Positions 21,958 through 33,779 are shown, numbered from the stretch's first letter. The stretch is DNA of 64,000 bases from Dipteris shenzhenensis (GCA_047967505.1 CM106541.1); one strand, 5' to 3'. Numbers and translations are program-made. The notes: a model not told the origin generated them from the letters alone.

Positions 21958-24095
21958 TTAAAAATTTGAAGAGAGAGAAAGAAAGAAAGAGAGAGAGGAA
22001 GTAGAGAGAGAAAGTTTAGAGAGAAGGAGAGAAGCCTTGGAGGCCGCGGCTTCCAGGAGGAAGATGGAAGTGGAGGGGGATGAGAGGGAGGAAAGGAGGG
22101 AGGGAGGAGCCAAGTAGGGAGGGAGGAGCGACAAAAGAGGGGAGGGAGAGAGGGAGAGAGGGAGGGAGGAGCGGAGGTAGAGGGAGAGAGGGAGGGAGGT
22201 AGGAGGAGGGAGGAAGAGGGAGGGAGGAGCGGGGGAGTAGGGGGGGATCCTGGCAGCCGTGGCGGCCGCCAAGGGGAGGGAGGGGAGGGAGGAGGGAGGG
22301 GAGGGACGCGGAAGGGAGGGAGGGGAGGGAGGGGGGATCCTGGCGGCCGCGACAGTTGCTAGGGGGAGGGAGGCGGGAGGGAGGGAGGGAGGAGGGAGGG
22401 GAGGGAGGGGGGATCCTGGCGGCTGCGGCGCCCGCCAGGGGGAGGGAGGGGAGGGAGGAGGGAGGGGAGGGAGGGGAGGGAGGCGAGAGGGAGGGAGGGG
22501 AGGGAGGGGAGGGAGGGGAGGGAGCAGGGGGCGGCGGGGTAGGAGGGAGCAGGGGCGGTGGGGTCGAGAGGGGGGGTCTTGGCGGCCGAGGCCGCCAGGG
22601 TGAGAGAGAGAGGAGGGAGGGGAGGGACAGAAGGGAGGGAGAGGGGGGGGTTCTGGCGGCCGCGGTCGCCAGGACGGGAGGGAGGGAGGGAGAGAGAGAG
22701 AGGAGGGAGGGGAGGGAGGGGAGGGAGGAGGGAGGGGAGGGAGGGGGGGATCCTGACGGTCGCTAGGGGGAGGGAGGGGAGGGAGGAGGGAGGGGAGGGA
22801 GCGGGGGGCGGCAGGGTAGGGGGAGCAAGGGTGGCAGGGTAAGGGAGCGGGGGCGACAGGGTAGGAGGGAGCGGGGGCGGTGGGGTCGAGAGGGGGGGTC
22901 CTGGCGGCCGAGGCCACTAGGGTGAGAGAGAGAGGAGGGAGGGGAGGGACGGGAGGGAGGGAGGGGGGGTCCTGGCAGCCACGGCCGCTAGGGTGACAGA
23001 GAGAGGAGGGAGAGAGAGAGAAGGGAGGGGAGGGAGAGAGGGCGAGAGAGAGAGAGGGGGGGTCCTGGCGGCCACGATCACCAAGGTGAGAGAGAGGAGG
23101 GAGGGGAGGGAGGGAGAGGAGGGGGTCCTGGTGGCCGCGGCTGCCAGGGTGAGAGAGAGAGGAGGGAGGGGAGGGAGAGAGAAAGTGAGAGAGAGAGTGA
23201 GGGGGGGTCCTGGCGGCCACAGCTGCCAGGGTGAGAGGGAGGGGAGAGGAGGGAGGGGAGGGAGAGAGAGGGGAGAGGAGGGAGGGGAGGGAGAGAGAGA
23301 GAGAGAGGGGGGGTTCCTGGCAACCACGGCCGCCAGGTGAGAGGGAGGGGAGGTGAGAGGTAGGGGAGGGAGAGAGAGAGAGAGAGGGGGGGTCCTGGCG
23401 ACTGTGGCCGCTAGGGTGAGAGGGAGGGGAGGGAGAGAGCTCGGGGGGGTCACTCATCATATGTAACCCTATCACGTGAGTTCAACAGAAGGATATTTTT
23501 TATTTCTAAAATTTACAGAAAAAAATTACATAAGGGACTATTTAAAATAGTTTTGAAAAAAATTTACAGATTTGTATAGAAAAGGGGTACATTTTATTAA
23601 TGAAAAAATTTACAGATAAAGGATTTTAAATATAGGCCTTGAACGCACGTGATATAGAGGGTTTATACATAGTGACCCCCCTGAGGGAGAGAGAGAGAGA
23701 GGAGGGGTGAAAGGAGTGAGGAGAGGGAGGGGAGGGAGAGAGAGAGAGAGGGAGGGAGGGAGAGGGGGGGTCCTGGCCGCAGCCACCAGGGTGAGAGAGA
23801 GAGGAGGGAGAGAGAGAGGAGGGAGGGGAGGGAGAGAGAAAGTGAGAGAGAGAGTGAGGGGGGTTCCTGGCAGCTGTGGCCGCCAGGGTGAGAGGGAGGG
23901 GAGAGGAGGGAGGGGAGGGAGGGAGAGGGGAGAGGAGGGAGGGGAGGGAGAGAGAGAGAGAGAGGGGGTGAGAGGAGTGAGGAGAGGGAGGGGAGGGAGA
24001 GAGAGAGAGAGGGGGGTCCTAGTGGCCGCGGCCCCAGGGTGAGAGGAGTGAGGAAAAGAGAGGGGAGAGAGAGAGAGGAGTGAGGGGAGGGAGGG

Positions 24096-24126
<31 letters not shown>

Positions 24127-24280
24127 GGGAGGGGAGGAGAGAGAGAGAAGAAATAGAGAGAGAGAGGACTCCTGGGGGCCGCGGCCCCCAGGGATGAGAG
24201 GAGAGTTAGAGGAGTAATGGAGGGAGGGGAGTGAGGGAGGGAGAGGGGTGAGAAGACGTGATGGAGAGGGAAACACTAGT
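21958..24280 (+). repeat. Polypurine (GGGAGGGAGAGAG) tract with GGCCGCGGCC palindromic islands
   Basis: Nearly pure A/G on the plus strand. Islands of consensus GGTCCTGGCGGCCGCGGCCG + CCAGGGTG occur at about 22244, 22337, 22415, 22576, 22650, 22748, 22900, 22970, 23066, 23126, 23208, 23313, 23391, 23771, 23862, 24016 and 24168. Many are decayed at CpG sites. Long frames here are compositional only. The tract is split by a small inverted-repeat insertion at 23443-23681. Confidence 0.85.
23443..23681. mobile_element. Small foldback element (MITE-like) inside the polypurine tract
   Basis: The left end GGGGGGTCACTCATCATATG, with TAACCCTATCACGTGAGTTCAA, matches as an inverted repeat the right end TTGAACGCACGTGATATAGA GGGTTTATACATAGTGACCCCCC with a few gaps. 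The ~150 bp between is AT-rich and noncoding, unlike the surrounding G/A sequence. Target duplication is unclear because the flanks are low complexity. Confidence 0.65.
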
Positions 24281-24857
24281 AGAGAGAAAAGAGAAAGGAG
24301 AAGACTTTAGGGAGAGGGGAAGGTAAGCGACTAGAGAGAGAGGAGAGATGAGAAGACTTGAGGGAGAGAGGAAGGTACGCGACTAGAAGAAGGTTGGGAA
24401 GGTATGGGACTAGAGAGAGAGAGATATGCGACTAGAGAGGGAGCTCCATTAGAGAGAGAGAGAGCCCACTACATAGAGAAGAGGAGAGGAGTAGAGGGAG
24501 AGAGGTCGAACTCTTACAAGAGCGACAAATAAGATTTGACTTAGGAAAAGAATGAAAGGGACTTACGAGAAGAAAATATCAAGAAGAATGTTGAACACAA
24601 ATTTGAATTCTTACAACTAAGAGTAGAACTACCACGAGCAAGAGTGACAAATAAGATTTGACTTACGAGAAGAATGAAAGGGACTTATGAGAAGAAAGTA
24701 TCAAGAAGAATGTTGAACACAAATTTGAATTCAAAAGGAACATACGAGAAGAAAGTATCAAGAAGAATGTTGAACACAAATTTGAATTCAAATTTATAAT
24801 GAATTCAAATTTCCCTCTCTTTTTTAAAAATTCAAATTTATGTGTGGGAGGAGTGGG
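24281..24857 (+). repeat. GA-rich stretch with three copies of a ~50 bp unit
   Basis: GTATCAAGAAGAATGTTGAA followed by CACAAATTTGAATTC occurs at about 24576, 24697 and 24748, within longer duplicates that also share CGAGCAAGAGTGACAAATAA / ACAAGAGCGACAAATAAG. It lies just upstream of module 3. Confidence 0.7.
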
Positions 24858-24990
24858 CTAGTTTTTCTTATATATACTCTTCTTTCCATTCATTCATTCT
24901 CATTCTCTCCTCATTTCATTGAAGCAACCAAGAGCAGAAGAGAAAGGATAAGCGGAGCCTTACTTTTTTCACTTTTTCCAGGTACTTGCA
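24858..24990 (+). promoter_or_regulatory. Promoter-like module 3: TATA, short exon, GT donor
   Basis: CTAGTTTTTCTTATATATAC is identical over 20 nt to module 1. It is followed by TTTCATTGAAGCAACCAAGA, then CACTTTTTCCAG|GTACTTG with the GT at 24982-24983. Distance from TATA to donor is ~111 nt, as in module 1. A plausible partner acceptor is TTTTATTGTAG ending at 28639, 4 nt before the ATG of the gene at 28644, which would make the GA tract part of a ~3.7 kb intron. Confidence 0.5.
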
Positions 24991-25169
24991 TTCTTTTTCA
25001 TTCGTCTTGTAATTCTTTTTCTTTACTTACAATTCTTTTTCAATTAGTTTCTTGTTAAAGTTTTTGAGTTCTATTTCTTAAAATTCGTCTTGTAATTCTT
25101 TTTCAATTAGTTTCTTGTTAAAGTTTTTGAGTTCTATTTCAATTAATTTCTTATTGAAATTTGTGTTCT

Positions 25170-25287
25170 AAATTTGAAAAGAGAGATAGAGAGAAAGAGA
25201 GAGCTAGAGAGAGAGAGGAGAGAGAGAGTGTGTGTGAGAGAGATAGCACGAGATTAAGAGAGAAAAGAAAGGAGGGAGAGAAAGTAG

Positions 25288-25347
<60 letters not shown>

Positions 25348-27015
25348 GAGAGAGAGAGATTAAGAGAGAGAAGAGGGGCGGAGGGAGAGAGAGAAAACTC
25401 TTGGCGGCCGTGGCAGCTAGAGGAGGGGGGTCTTTTAGAAGGCATTACAATTCTTTTTAAATTAGTTTCTTATTTGAGTTTTTGAGTTCTATTTTAATTA
25501 GTTTCTTATTTATATTTGAGTTTGTAAATTTGAGAAATGAGAGAGAATAGGGAGGGAGAGAAAGAGAGAGGAGAGAGGGAAAGAGAGAAATTAAGAGAGA
25601 GAAGAGGGGCTCTTAGCGGCCATGGTTGCCAAAGGGAGAGAGAGAATAGAAATGAGAGAGAGAATGAGAAATGAGAGAGGAGTAGGAGGGAGAGGAAAAG
25701 AGAGAGGAGAGAGGGAGAGAGAGAGAGATTTAGAGAGAGAAGAGGGGCTCCTTAAATGAGAGAGAAGAGTAGGGAGGGAAAGAAAGAGAGAGAGGAGAGA
25801 GGGGGAGAGAGATTAAGAGAGAGAAGAGGGTCTCGTGGCGGCTGTGGCTGCTAGAGGGAGGGAGAGAGTAGGGAGAGAGAGGGAGAGAGAGAGAAAGAGA
25901 GAGAGGGAGAGAGAGGGAGAGAGAGAGAGGGAGAGAGAGGGAGAGAGAGAGAAGTTTAAGAGAATGAAGCGTGGCAGAGACGAGAGAGGGAAAGAGAGAA
26001 ATTAAGAGAGAGAAGAGGGGCTCTTCGTGGCCGTGGCCGCCAAAGGGAGAGAGAGAAAGAGAAATGAGAGAGAAGAGTAGGGAGGGAGAGAAAGAGAGAG
26101 AGGGAGAGAGACAAGAGATTCAGAGAGAGAAGAGGGGCTCCTTAAATAAGAGAGAAGAGTAGGGAGGGAAAGAAAGAGAGAGCAGAGAGAGGGAGAGAGA
26201 GAAGAGAGTCTCCTGGCGACAATGAGAGAGAAGAGTAGGGAGGGAAAGAAAGAGAGAGATGAGAGAGGGAGAGAGAGATTAAGAGAGAGAAGAGAGTCTC
26301 CTGGCGGCCGTGGTAGCTAGAGGGAGGGAGAGAGTAGGGAGGGAGAGGGAGAGAGAGAGAGAGAAGAGAGGAGGGAGACTTAGGGAGAGAGAAAGAGAGA
26401 GAGGGAGAGAGAGGGAGAGAGAGAGAGAAAGAGAGAGAGGGAGAGAGAGGGAATGAAACTTCTGTGCTAGAGGGAGGGAGAGAGTAGGGAGGGAGAGGCA
26501 GAGAGAGAGAGAGAAGAGAGGAGGGAGACTTAGGGAGAGAGAAAGAGAGAGAGGGAGAGTGAGGGAGAGAGAGAGAGAAAGAGAGAGAGGGAGAGAGAGG
26601 GAATGAAACTTTTGGCAGCCGTGGCCGCCAGAGGGAGGGAGAGAGAGGGAGGGGGAGAGAGAGAGAGAGAGAGAGACAGAGACAGAGAGATGAGAGAGAA
26701 GAGAGGAGGGAGACTTAGGGAGACAGAGAGATAAAGAGAGAGGGAGAGAGAATGAAACTTCTAGCGGCCGTGGCTGCCAACAGAGGGAGGTAGAGAGAGA
26801 GAGAGAGAGAGAATGAGACTTCTCGCGGCCGTGGCCACCAAGGGAGGGAGGGAGGGAGGGAGAGAGAGAGAGAGAGAGAATGAAAAATGAGAGAGAAGAG
26901 GGGAGGAAGAGAAAGAGAGATTAAGAGTGAGAAGAGGGACAGAGGAGAGAGAGAAAGGGAGAGAGGGAGGGAGGGAGGGAGGGAGGAAGGCTAGGAGAGG
27001 TTAAGAGAGAGAATT

Positions 27016-27053
<38 letters not shown>

Positions 27054-27387
27054 GAGAGGGAAAGAATGACAAATCCTAGCGGCCAAGAGGATAGAGGTAG
27101 GTAGGTAGAGAGGCTAAGAGAGAGAGAGAAAGAGAGAGAGGGAGAGAGAGAGAGAGAGGAGAGAGGTGGAGAGAGAGAGAGAGAAATAATTACAAATCCT
27201 AGGGAGAGAGAATGATAAATCGTAGCCACCATGGGAGGGAGAGAAAGAGAGACTTGAGATAAACTAAGAGAGAGAATGAGTGGGATGAGGATAGAGAGGG
27301 AAACACATAAGAGTTGTGAGAGAGAGAGAGAGAGATTAAGAGAGAGAATGAGGTGTCTTGACTATGGCTATAGAGAGAATTAGGAGT

Positions 27388-27435
<48 letters not shown>

Positions 27436-27450
27436 TTCAGAGGAAAGAGA
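25170..27450 (+). repeat. Polypurine (GAGAGAGA) tract with decayed palindromic islands
   Basis: (GA)n and GGGAGAGA units with islands of type CTCYTGGCGGCCGTGGCYGC (about 25398, 25610, 25832, 26021, 26298, 26608, 26757, 26817, 27073). Larger duplications are visible: the segment with GAGGAGGGAGACTTAGGGAG is repeated at about 26365, 26518 and 26703. Reading frames here are compositional. Confidence 0.85.
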
Positions 27451-27925
27451 GAGTTTTATATATTTACATGTTTTATATTATACTTTTAAAAAATTATAAA
27501 AGAGTGAATTTATGGTTTGTTTTGAAGGTGAGATAATATTTTTATATATATTCATCTTTTAAATTGAAAAATGTTAACTTTTCTTTAGATACTTGTTCTT
27601 CATTTGTCTCACATGCAGGTTTAGCCTCTACATCAAAACCCCTTCTTTTGCATATTTAAGCCTCTTAAACCCCAGCACATTAAAATGAACAAAGAAAAAG
27701 AAATTATTTATTGCTTTTCTTCACTTCGACGGTTGGTTTAGCATAGTTTAGCATAGATTAGGTTGCCTTAGAGGAGAGACAATTCTCCAAGTTGCCAATC
27801 AAAGCCATGCTCAAATTTTTCTAACTAGTTCCTAATCATTGTCAGTCCCTTCGCTCACATGCAGTTTAACACTCATAACATGCTATTAAATAAGACCTTT
27901 TACCATTTACAAGGAAGTTTATCAG
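27451..27925. other. AT-rich spacer
   Basis: No gene, repeat or RNA is recognised. Confidence 0.4.
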
Positions 27926-28575
27926 TGGGCAGATTGCATGAGCCGATTATAGCAGATATCAGTGGACAGATTACATATATCAGTGGACAGATTACATGTC
28001 ATGGGACATATCGGAGCTTGATGATTATTGGTTATTTTTATTGCATTTGTATAAATATTTAAACTCATTTATTGTCAGGAAAAACCTTGTAAAGCCTTCT
28101 AGGCTATTTTTTACATTTATTGCCATATGAAGCGCCTTGTAATAAACCCAACCATCCCGACCATTCACTATTTAACGAGTATCAGTGGGCTGCATAAGTG
28201 GATATCAATGGAACAGTTTTTAGTGGGTAGATTGCATCAGTTGGGTATCAGTGCACAGATATCAATGGATGGACAGATTACATGTCATCACGAAGGTTGA
28301 AGCTTTATCACTAGAGGGCAAATCAATGGATGAATAGATTACATGTCTTCACAAAGATTGAAGCTTTATCATTAGAGGACATTTTATTTCATTGTAAAGC
28401 TTTATTGGCTAATTTTTTTACATTTGTACAAATATTTAAGCCTTGTAAAGCCTTATAGGCTATTTCCCACATTCATTGCTATAAAATGCTTTGTAAAGCC
28501 CTCTCCGCTATTGGTCACATTTATTGCCATATGAAGCCTTGTAAAGCCTTTTGGGCTATTTCCCACATTTATTGT
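27926..28575 (+). repeat. Two minisatellites: CAGTGGACAGATTACAT and GCCTTGTAAAGCCTTNNGGC
   Basis: ATCAGTGGACAGATTACAT-type units recur at about 27915, 27958, 27979, 28170-28280 and 28320. GCCTTGTAAAGCCTTNTAGG + CTATTTCCCACATTYATTGC units of ~48-55 bp recur at about 28088, 28388, 28440, 28490 and 28537, three of them in direct tandem before the gene at 28644. AGCCTNNNNGGCT within each unit could form a small hairpin. Confidence 0.75.
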
Positions 28576-28639
28576 GTCAAGAGTTGTATATTGTACTTTA
28601 CTTGTATGTATCTAAATTCTTCATTATCTTTTATTGTAG

Positions 28640-31600
28640 GATTATGGAGCAATCAACTAATCTGAGGTTTATCCTAAATGACTTTGAGATTAGAGCATGG
28701 GTCTCTTATGTCACTTTGAATTTGAAAGGAAAGGAATATAGCCCCAATGGCTTTGGTAGATGGACTCGATATCACATCGGCAGAAGAGCTTGGTTTCTTC
28801 ATCAAAAGGAAAAGAGACTCTTTCTACTTATGTCAAAAAGGGAGTTCAATGATGTTGAAGATCCATGGGATGCTACTTTCTTCAAAAAAGATATGACTTC
28901 AAGCCTTGTAGTAGGCATAATGATAGAGCCAAAAGAGACTTTTATGGATATTTTCACAAAGAGTTCAGGTCCTGAAGTTGGCGGTCTTCATTTTGTTGTG
29001 TCAAGGAGAGACTCAAAGACCTTTGTGATGCCTCCTCCTCAACCATCAAAGTTTCCAGAGCTACAAAGTGCATTGGAGGCTCTTGCATATACTTGGGAGC
29101 AATTTCCTAGTGTGGTGGCAAAAAGGATGCATGCAAAGATAATGTTTGAGTACTTTCAGGATGCACAATATGCTCCTCATATTCAAGGATCTTCACATGA
29201 AGGAGATCAAGCTCAGACTTCGATGTAGGGACAAGAAGAACATGCACACTGTCACAAATGTGTAGAACATGAGCGCGAACTTCTAGAGCAAGAAATGGTC
29301 GATGTAACTAAGGATGATGAAACACAAGCGTTGAGTGCATGGGAATTAAAAAAAATTGAAGAAGATCAAGGTCGATCCACTGCAGTTATGCTAGAAGCTC
29401 TTGCTAGCAAACCACGACATGAAATGCAAAAGGCTAGTACTACAAGAGCCACGGTTCCAAGCAGTAAAAAAAGGCATCGTCCCACTGTAGAGAAAGATCA
29501 TGTGGATGAAAAATGGTTAAAAGAAGAGAAAGATGAAGAAGACTCAGAAGCCGAGGCTGAAGATGATCAGGATGAACTCACATCAATCAAAAATCTTAAT
29601 TTGCGTCTTAATGAAGTAGTAACAGATGATGATGTGGGATATATCTGGGGTCAAAGGACGTGGTTTGTGAATACCAAAGATGTGGAAGCTGTAGCTATCT
29701 TTACTAATAGCGGAAGCCTTGATATATCCTATGCACTGCAAATATATGAGGCTTTGAGAGATGGAAAGAAACCTGTGGCAAGCAATGTGGTCCTGTGCCC
29801 AATAATGTTTTGTCCAATCAAAAATAGCTTTCTGGATCAAATAACATTTACAGGGCCTACATATTTTGAGGAAATCTTCAGTCGATTCTTTGAAGACACT
29901 CTTAAAAATATTCCACATGAACAAGGCGAAGAGGCACAATGTGAGAATATGCTAAAGGAAGCAAAGAAGGAATTCCTCCTTCATTGCAGATTCCATCCCA
30001 TTGATGGTCAACATTGGGCTTATGCTTGTAATCAGATCGCAAAAGAAGCAAAGGAGGTCAAAAGACTCACTTCAGAACAATTTGCAAAGATAATTTCATT
30101 CCATTATTATCCTGCAACAATCTGTATATTCAAGCATGAGATCAAGTATTTGATTGAGTCCGAAAGACTTAATCATTATGTCCATGGAAAGCGTAAGATA
30201 TCCTCCACATCAGAGGTTTTACAGAAGGCAAGGGTTATATGGACAACATTTGGTTCTCCAAATCCTGATTCGAAGCGAAAGGTTACAAAAGCAGACGTTG
30301 ACACACTCACAAACTTCTATACTTCTTTGAGTGCAGTTGTGCCTAGGGGAACTCAAGAGCGAGAAGAAAATATGACAAGCCTCAAGGTGGTGAGGGACAG
30401 ATATGCCGACTATACTTCTATCATATTTCATCCTGTTGAAGTGTTCAATGAGATGCTTGAAACGTGCATTGCTTATGAGCGTGGACAGTTGACCTATGAA
30501 GCTCCTTTGTTGATCTCTGAAAAGTCAAAGGTATTGGATAAGAAGGAGTTGACAACAAGGATGTGGAGGCCTATAAAGTACTTACCTGACAAGTATGCAT
30601 CCATGGCAGCACAAAAACTTTTGAGGAAAGAATTGTTTTTTGGAAAGAAAGACAAAGACCACTGCATGGAAGAATGCATCAATGTACAGGTGAGGCGTGA
30701 TGCAGTGCATAGTGCCATTAAGTATTTGCTATCAGAGAAACAAATTCCACTTACTCATTGTAACATTGACTATAATGTGGTCAACCATATAGCTTCTTTG
30801 TCAACACCCAAGGTAAAGCTATGGGCGAATAGGTGGATTAAAAAGGATGAAGATGGGTCAGAAATAGTAACCTCTTACATGAGAAAAGAAATCCCACAAC
30901 AGGTGGTTGCATATGTGGAAAGATTAATCAGTGAGATAAGGATGCCAACAGATATGCACCAAAGCTTTCAATTCAATGTAGAGGTTACGGCAGAGTCTAG
31001 AAAGCTTGTGAACTTTAGGGGAGTTTCAAAAGATGACTTCATCAAGAATGAGTCAGCATGGGATAAGCCACAACTATTCTTTATCAAAGAAGTTTCTAGT
31101 GATGATATCCATGACTTCATTGATAGAATAGTATATACCACCATTAGCAAAGTGGCAATTTGCAACATTGTCATTTTTGTTGATAAAAAAGACAAAGAAG
31201 CCATGCAGGTTACTCTAGAGTGAGCATATTCATCAGATTTGAAGATCTATAATGGTGTTTATGCAGCAAAGAGAGGCAAGAGAGAATGTGGCATAGCGAT
31301 TCAATCTCTTGAATCATTCTTCTTGTGTATGCGGAGTCCCAACCTTGATCACTCCTTACAAAAGAACATAAGAGGGAATTCAAATAATTTGAGATTGATG
31401 CTAGAAGAGCAAGATATTCCCAGGTCCATACATTATCAAAAAAACAACTTTGGAAGTCCTGCAAAAGGTGGGAGTCTCTTGCTTACCATGATGGAGAATT
31501 TGCTACTGGCAGGTTGGGAGGTCACCTTGTGCAGGATGGGATATTTATTTGAGGATCTCCTCAGAAAAGGTAACTCCATAAATATTATTGAAAACAAGCA

Positions 31601-31817
31601 TTTCATGGCATATTTTCAGCTTCAAGCAGATCTAACCACAGGCTATGAAAAAGAGATAGAGCACAAGGACACTGATGACATGGATGATTACCTTGAATAT
31701 CATAATGTCCCAGTTGATGATGATGAAAAGATGGACTTACATGACCTGTTCAGAGAGAGAAAGATGATGATGCCTTCTTTGATAATTATGGCAACTAAGT
31801 GTGTATATGTATGCTAA
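28640..31817 (+). pseudogene. Long unrecognised transposon-like frame with two in-frame stops
   Basis: One reading frame runs from ATG 28644 (MEQSTNLRFIL) to 31817, interrupted only by TAG at 29226-29228 and TGA at 31221-31223. An acceptor (TTTTATTGTAG) ends at 28639. The N part has a compact region (YSPNGFGRWTRYHIGRRAWF, DPWDATFF, VVGIM). An acidic linker (EEKDEEDSEAEAEDDQDE) follows, then a ~550-residue domain (HPIDGQHWAYACNQIAKEAK, HYYPATICIFKHE). I do not recognise the family. The DDE-like remnant just downstream suggests a DNA transposon gene. The two stops are one C-to-T step from CAG and CGA. Context and length argue against an ordinary host gene, but this is not proven. Confidence 0.55.
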
Positions 31818-31856
31818 TATTGTACATGTTAAATAAATAGTTGTCTTCTTTTGTAG

Positions 31857-32300
31857 GTTGCTATATTCATGCACATTAGCTACTGTCATGCACAGGCATA
31901 GTTGGATGGGGTTGATAACACCCTTGACTCACGATGATTATTAGAGAGTATCACTTCTACATTAGTGATGACCGTTTGCATGATTCACACTCTGTACATC
32001 ATTGCGTCACTCTTCATGACAGTTTCTTAAGAGACCAGGGAGTCACATGGCAGCAGTGTTGGATTTGATGTAATGGATGTGGTGCACAGTTCAAATCTAC
32101 TAGACATTTATTTTTATGTAGATGGCACCATGACACTAGCATCCCAGTGATTTGGAGCTATTTCAAGACTGGGCATGGGAAGGGAGAACATGATGGTGCA
32201 AGTGCATGCATGAAGTGTTCTTTACAATGCCACCATTTGCGGTATGGTGTTGATTGGTTTAGGGATGCACAACAGGTAGTTGAGTGGTGTAGATAGAACT
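31857..32300 (+). pseudogene. DDE-like transposase remnant
   Basis: After a likely acceptor (CTTCTTTTGTAG ending at 31856), a frame at 31949-32296 reads YHFYISDDRLHDSHSVHHC, then one TGA, then CNGCGAQFKSTRHL and FKTGHGKGEHDGASACMK, ending at TAG. The SDD, (D/N)GCGAQFK and GHGKGEHDG blocks follow the pattern of RNase H-fold transposase-like proteins in which the acidic/Asn and His residues are spaced this way. It is probably the 3' exon of the gene at 28640-31817. Weak coding resemblance fades after 32300. Confidence 0.45.
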
Positions 32301-33290
32301 TGAGTACTAGTGCTACTTCTTCTTATGGATCATGTATAAATAGGGTGGTGAGGCGGTTCTTCTGGTTTGTGGATGCTGGGAGTATTGATCGGTCCATTGC
32401 TTATGATTGTCAATTAGTGCATGGTACTTTGGATTTCCATTCTATTAGGAGTACCTATGATCTGCATGTGTAAATGGCGATTGGGGAGGATGCTCCATGA
32501 TAGCATGGGCAGATCCATGGACACATCATGTGCTTTCTTCCTACCAGCCTTGGGAGGTAGACCTTGATGTTCAAGATATTGGGTTCACATTTGGCAGGGA
32601 TTATGATGAGTTGACAAATCTATTGGCCGTTGATGACGTTTTTGCTATCATTGCTCCTAGGGAAATGTAGAGGGTGTGTATTACTACTTGTTGAGATGAT
32701 CTTTGGTAAATAGTGTGCTCAATGAGGATTCTGTGGATGGACATGGGATTTCTTTTAATGCTTACATCATGGTGGTTGGTGGCTACTACTTCCAGTAGAT
32801 ATATAGGCGTGGCAACATGATCGAGTTTCAGCAATACGTGGTTGATCGTGAGGCATACATGTATTCCCATCTTGTCGTTCCAATCAAGCTCTAGCTTCAT
32901 CGCATCTGAAATTGCAAGGGTGGATCCACTCCATGTTGGTGACTTGCAGTACAAGATCATGAGATCATACTTGCGGCTATTGCCATGAGAGCAAATCCCA
33001 AAGAGTAGTGTATTGTACTATTATTTCATATTGTATCATTGTGTTGATGCTCTATGGTTTCTTTGTATTGAGTATCTATAGTTTCATTGTATTGGTTTTT
33101 TGTTCCATGTTATTTTATTGAGGATTTACATCATCCTTATGTTGCCCATTTTATGTATTGATTAGTTTTCATTGCAATGCTTTACCATTTCATGTATTTA
33201 TCAAGTAGTGTTCATTGTATCAGTGATATGACTTTACTTTTAGATGTATTTCAACATTACACATTGAGTCGAATGTGATCTTGACCATTG
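32301..33290. other. No recognised gene
   Basis: AT-rich with scattered stops. Possible eroded coding sequence continues to about 32700 but could not be assigned. Confidence 0.4.
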
Positions 33291-33570
33291 CATGTTTTTC
33301 ACCATTGTGTATTTTTTCCCCTTCACATATGTAACCAAGTGCACATGTGAAATTGGGGCATTTCACCTTCCCAGGCCTAGATTCAGTGTCCGATGGACAT
33401 CCAACTTTGCACACACATGGAAACCATTGTGTCTAAGTCCTGTGCAAAGTTTCACACCATTCCAACACATGGACATATCAATGTCCTTCACCATTGCGTG
33501 TTTTCCCCCTTCACATGTATACATAACTAGGTACACATGTGAAATTGGGGCTTTTGATCTTCTTGGGCCA
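33291..33570. repeat. ~190 bp direct duplication
   Basis: TTCACCATTGYGTRTTTTYC + CCTTCACATRT and CACATGTGAAATTGGGGC occur at 33297-33357 and again at 33488-33556. Confidence 0.65.
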
Positions 33571-33779
33571 GTAGATAAGAAGTGATGAAAATGTACGGAT
33601 ATTGCTTATATATTGAAATCCCATGAACTGTAACTCTCTAACCGTAGGGAGTTTTCACATGTAAAAAGCAAAAGTACTTCACTTCACGTGCTCTACTCAT
33701 ATCTCCTACTAGATCGCGGATTCTAAACTTTTTCAAGTTCACTTCATGAACGCATGCCACACGAGGAGGGTGGATATTT

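Noticed and set aside
21958-23475. 505-codon minus-strand Pro/Ser/Leu frame
   Set aside because: Antisense of the polypurine tract; no start context or domain.
28644-31223. Stop codon readthrough or organelle-type U-to-C editing for the TAG and TGA
   Set aside because: Such editing is known in plastids and mitochondria of some plants, not for nuclear genes; methylation-driven C-to-T decay is simpler and fits the rest of the window.
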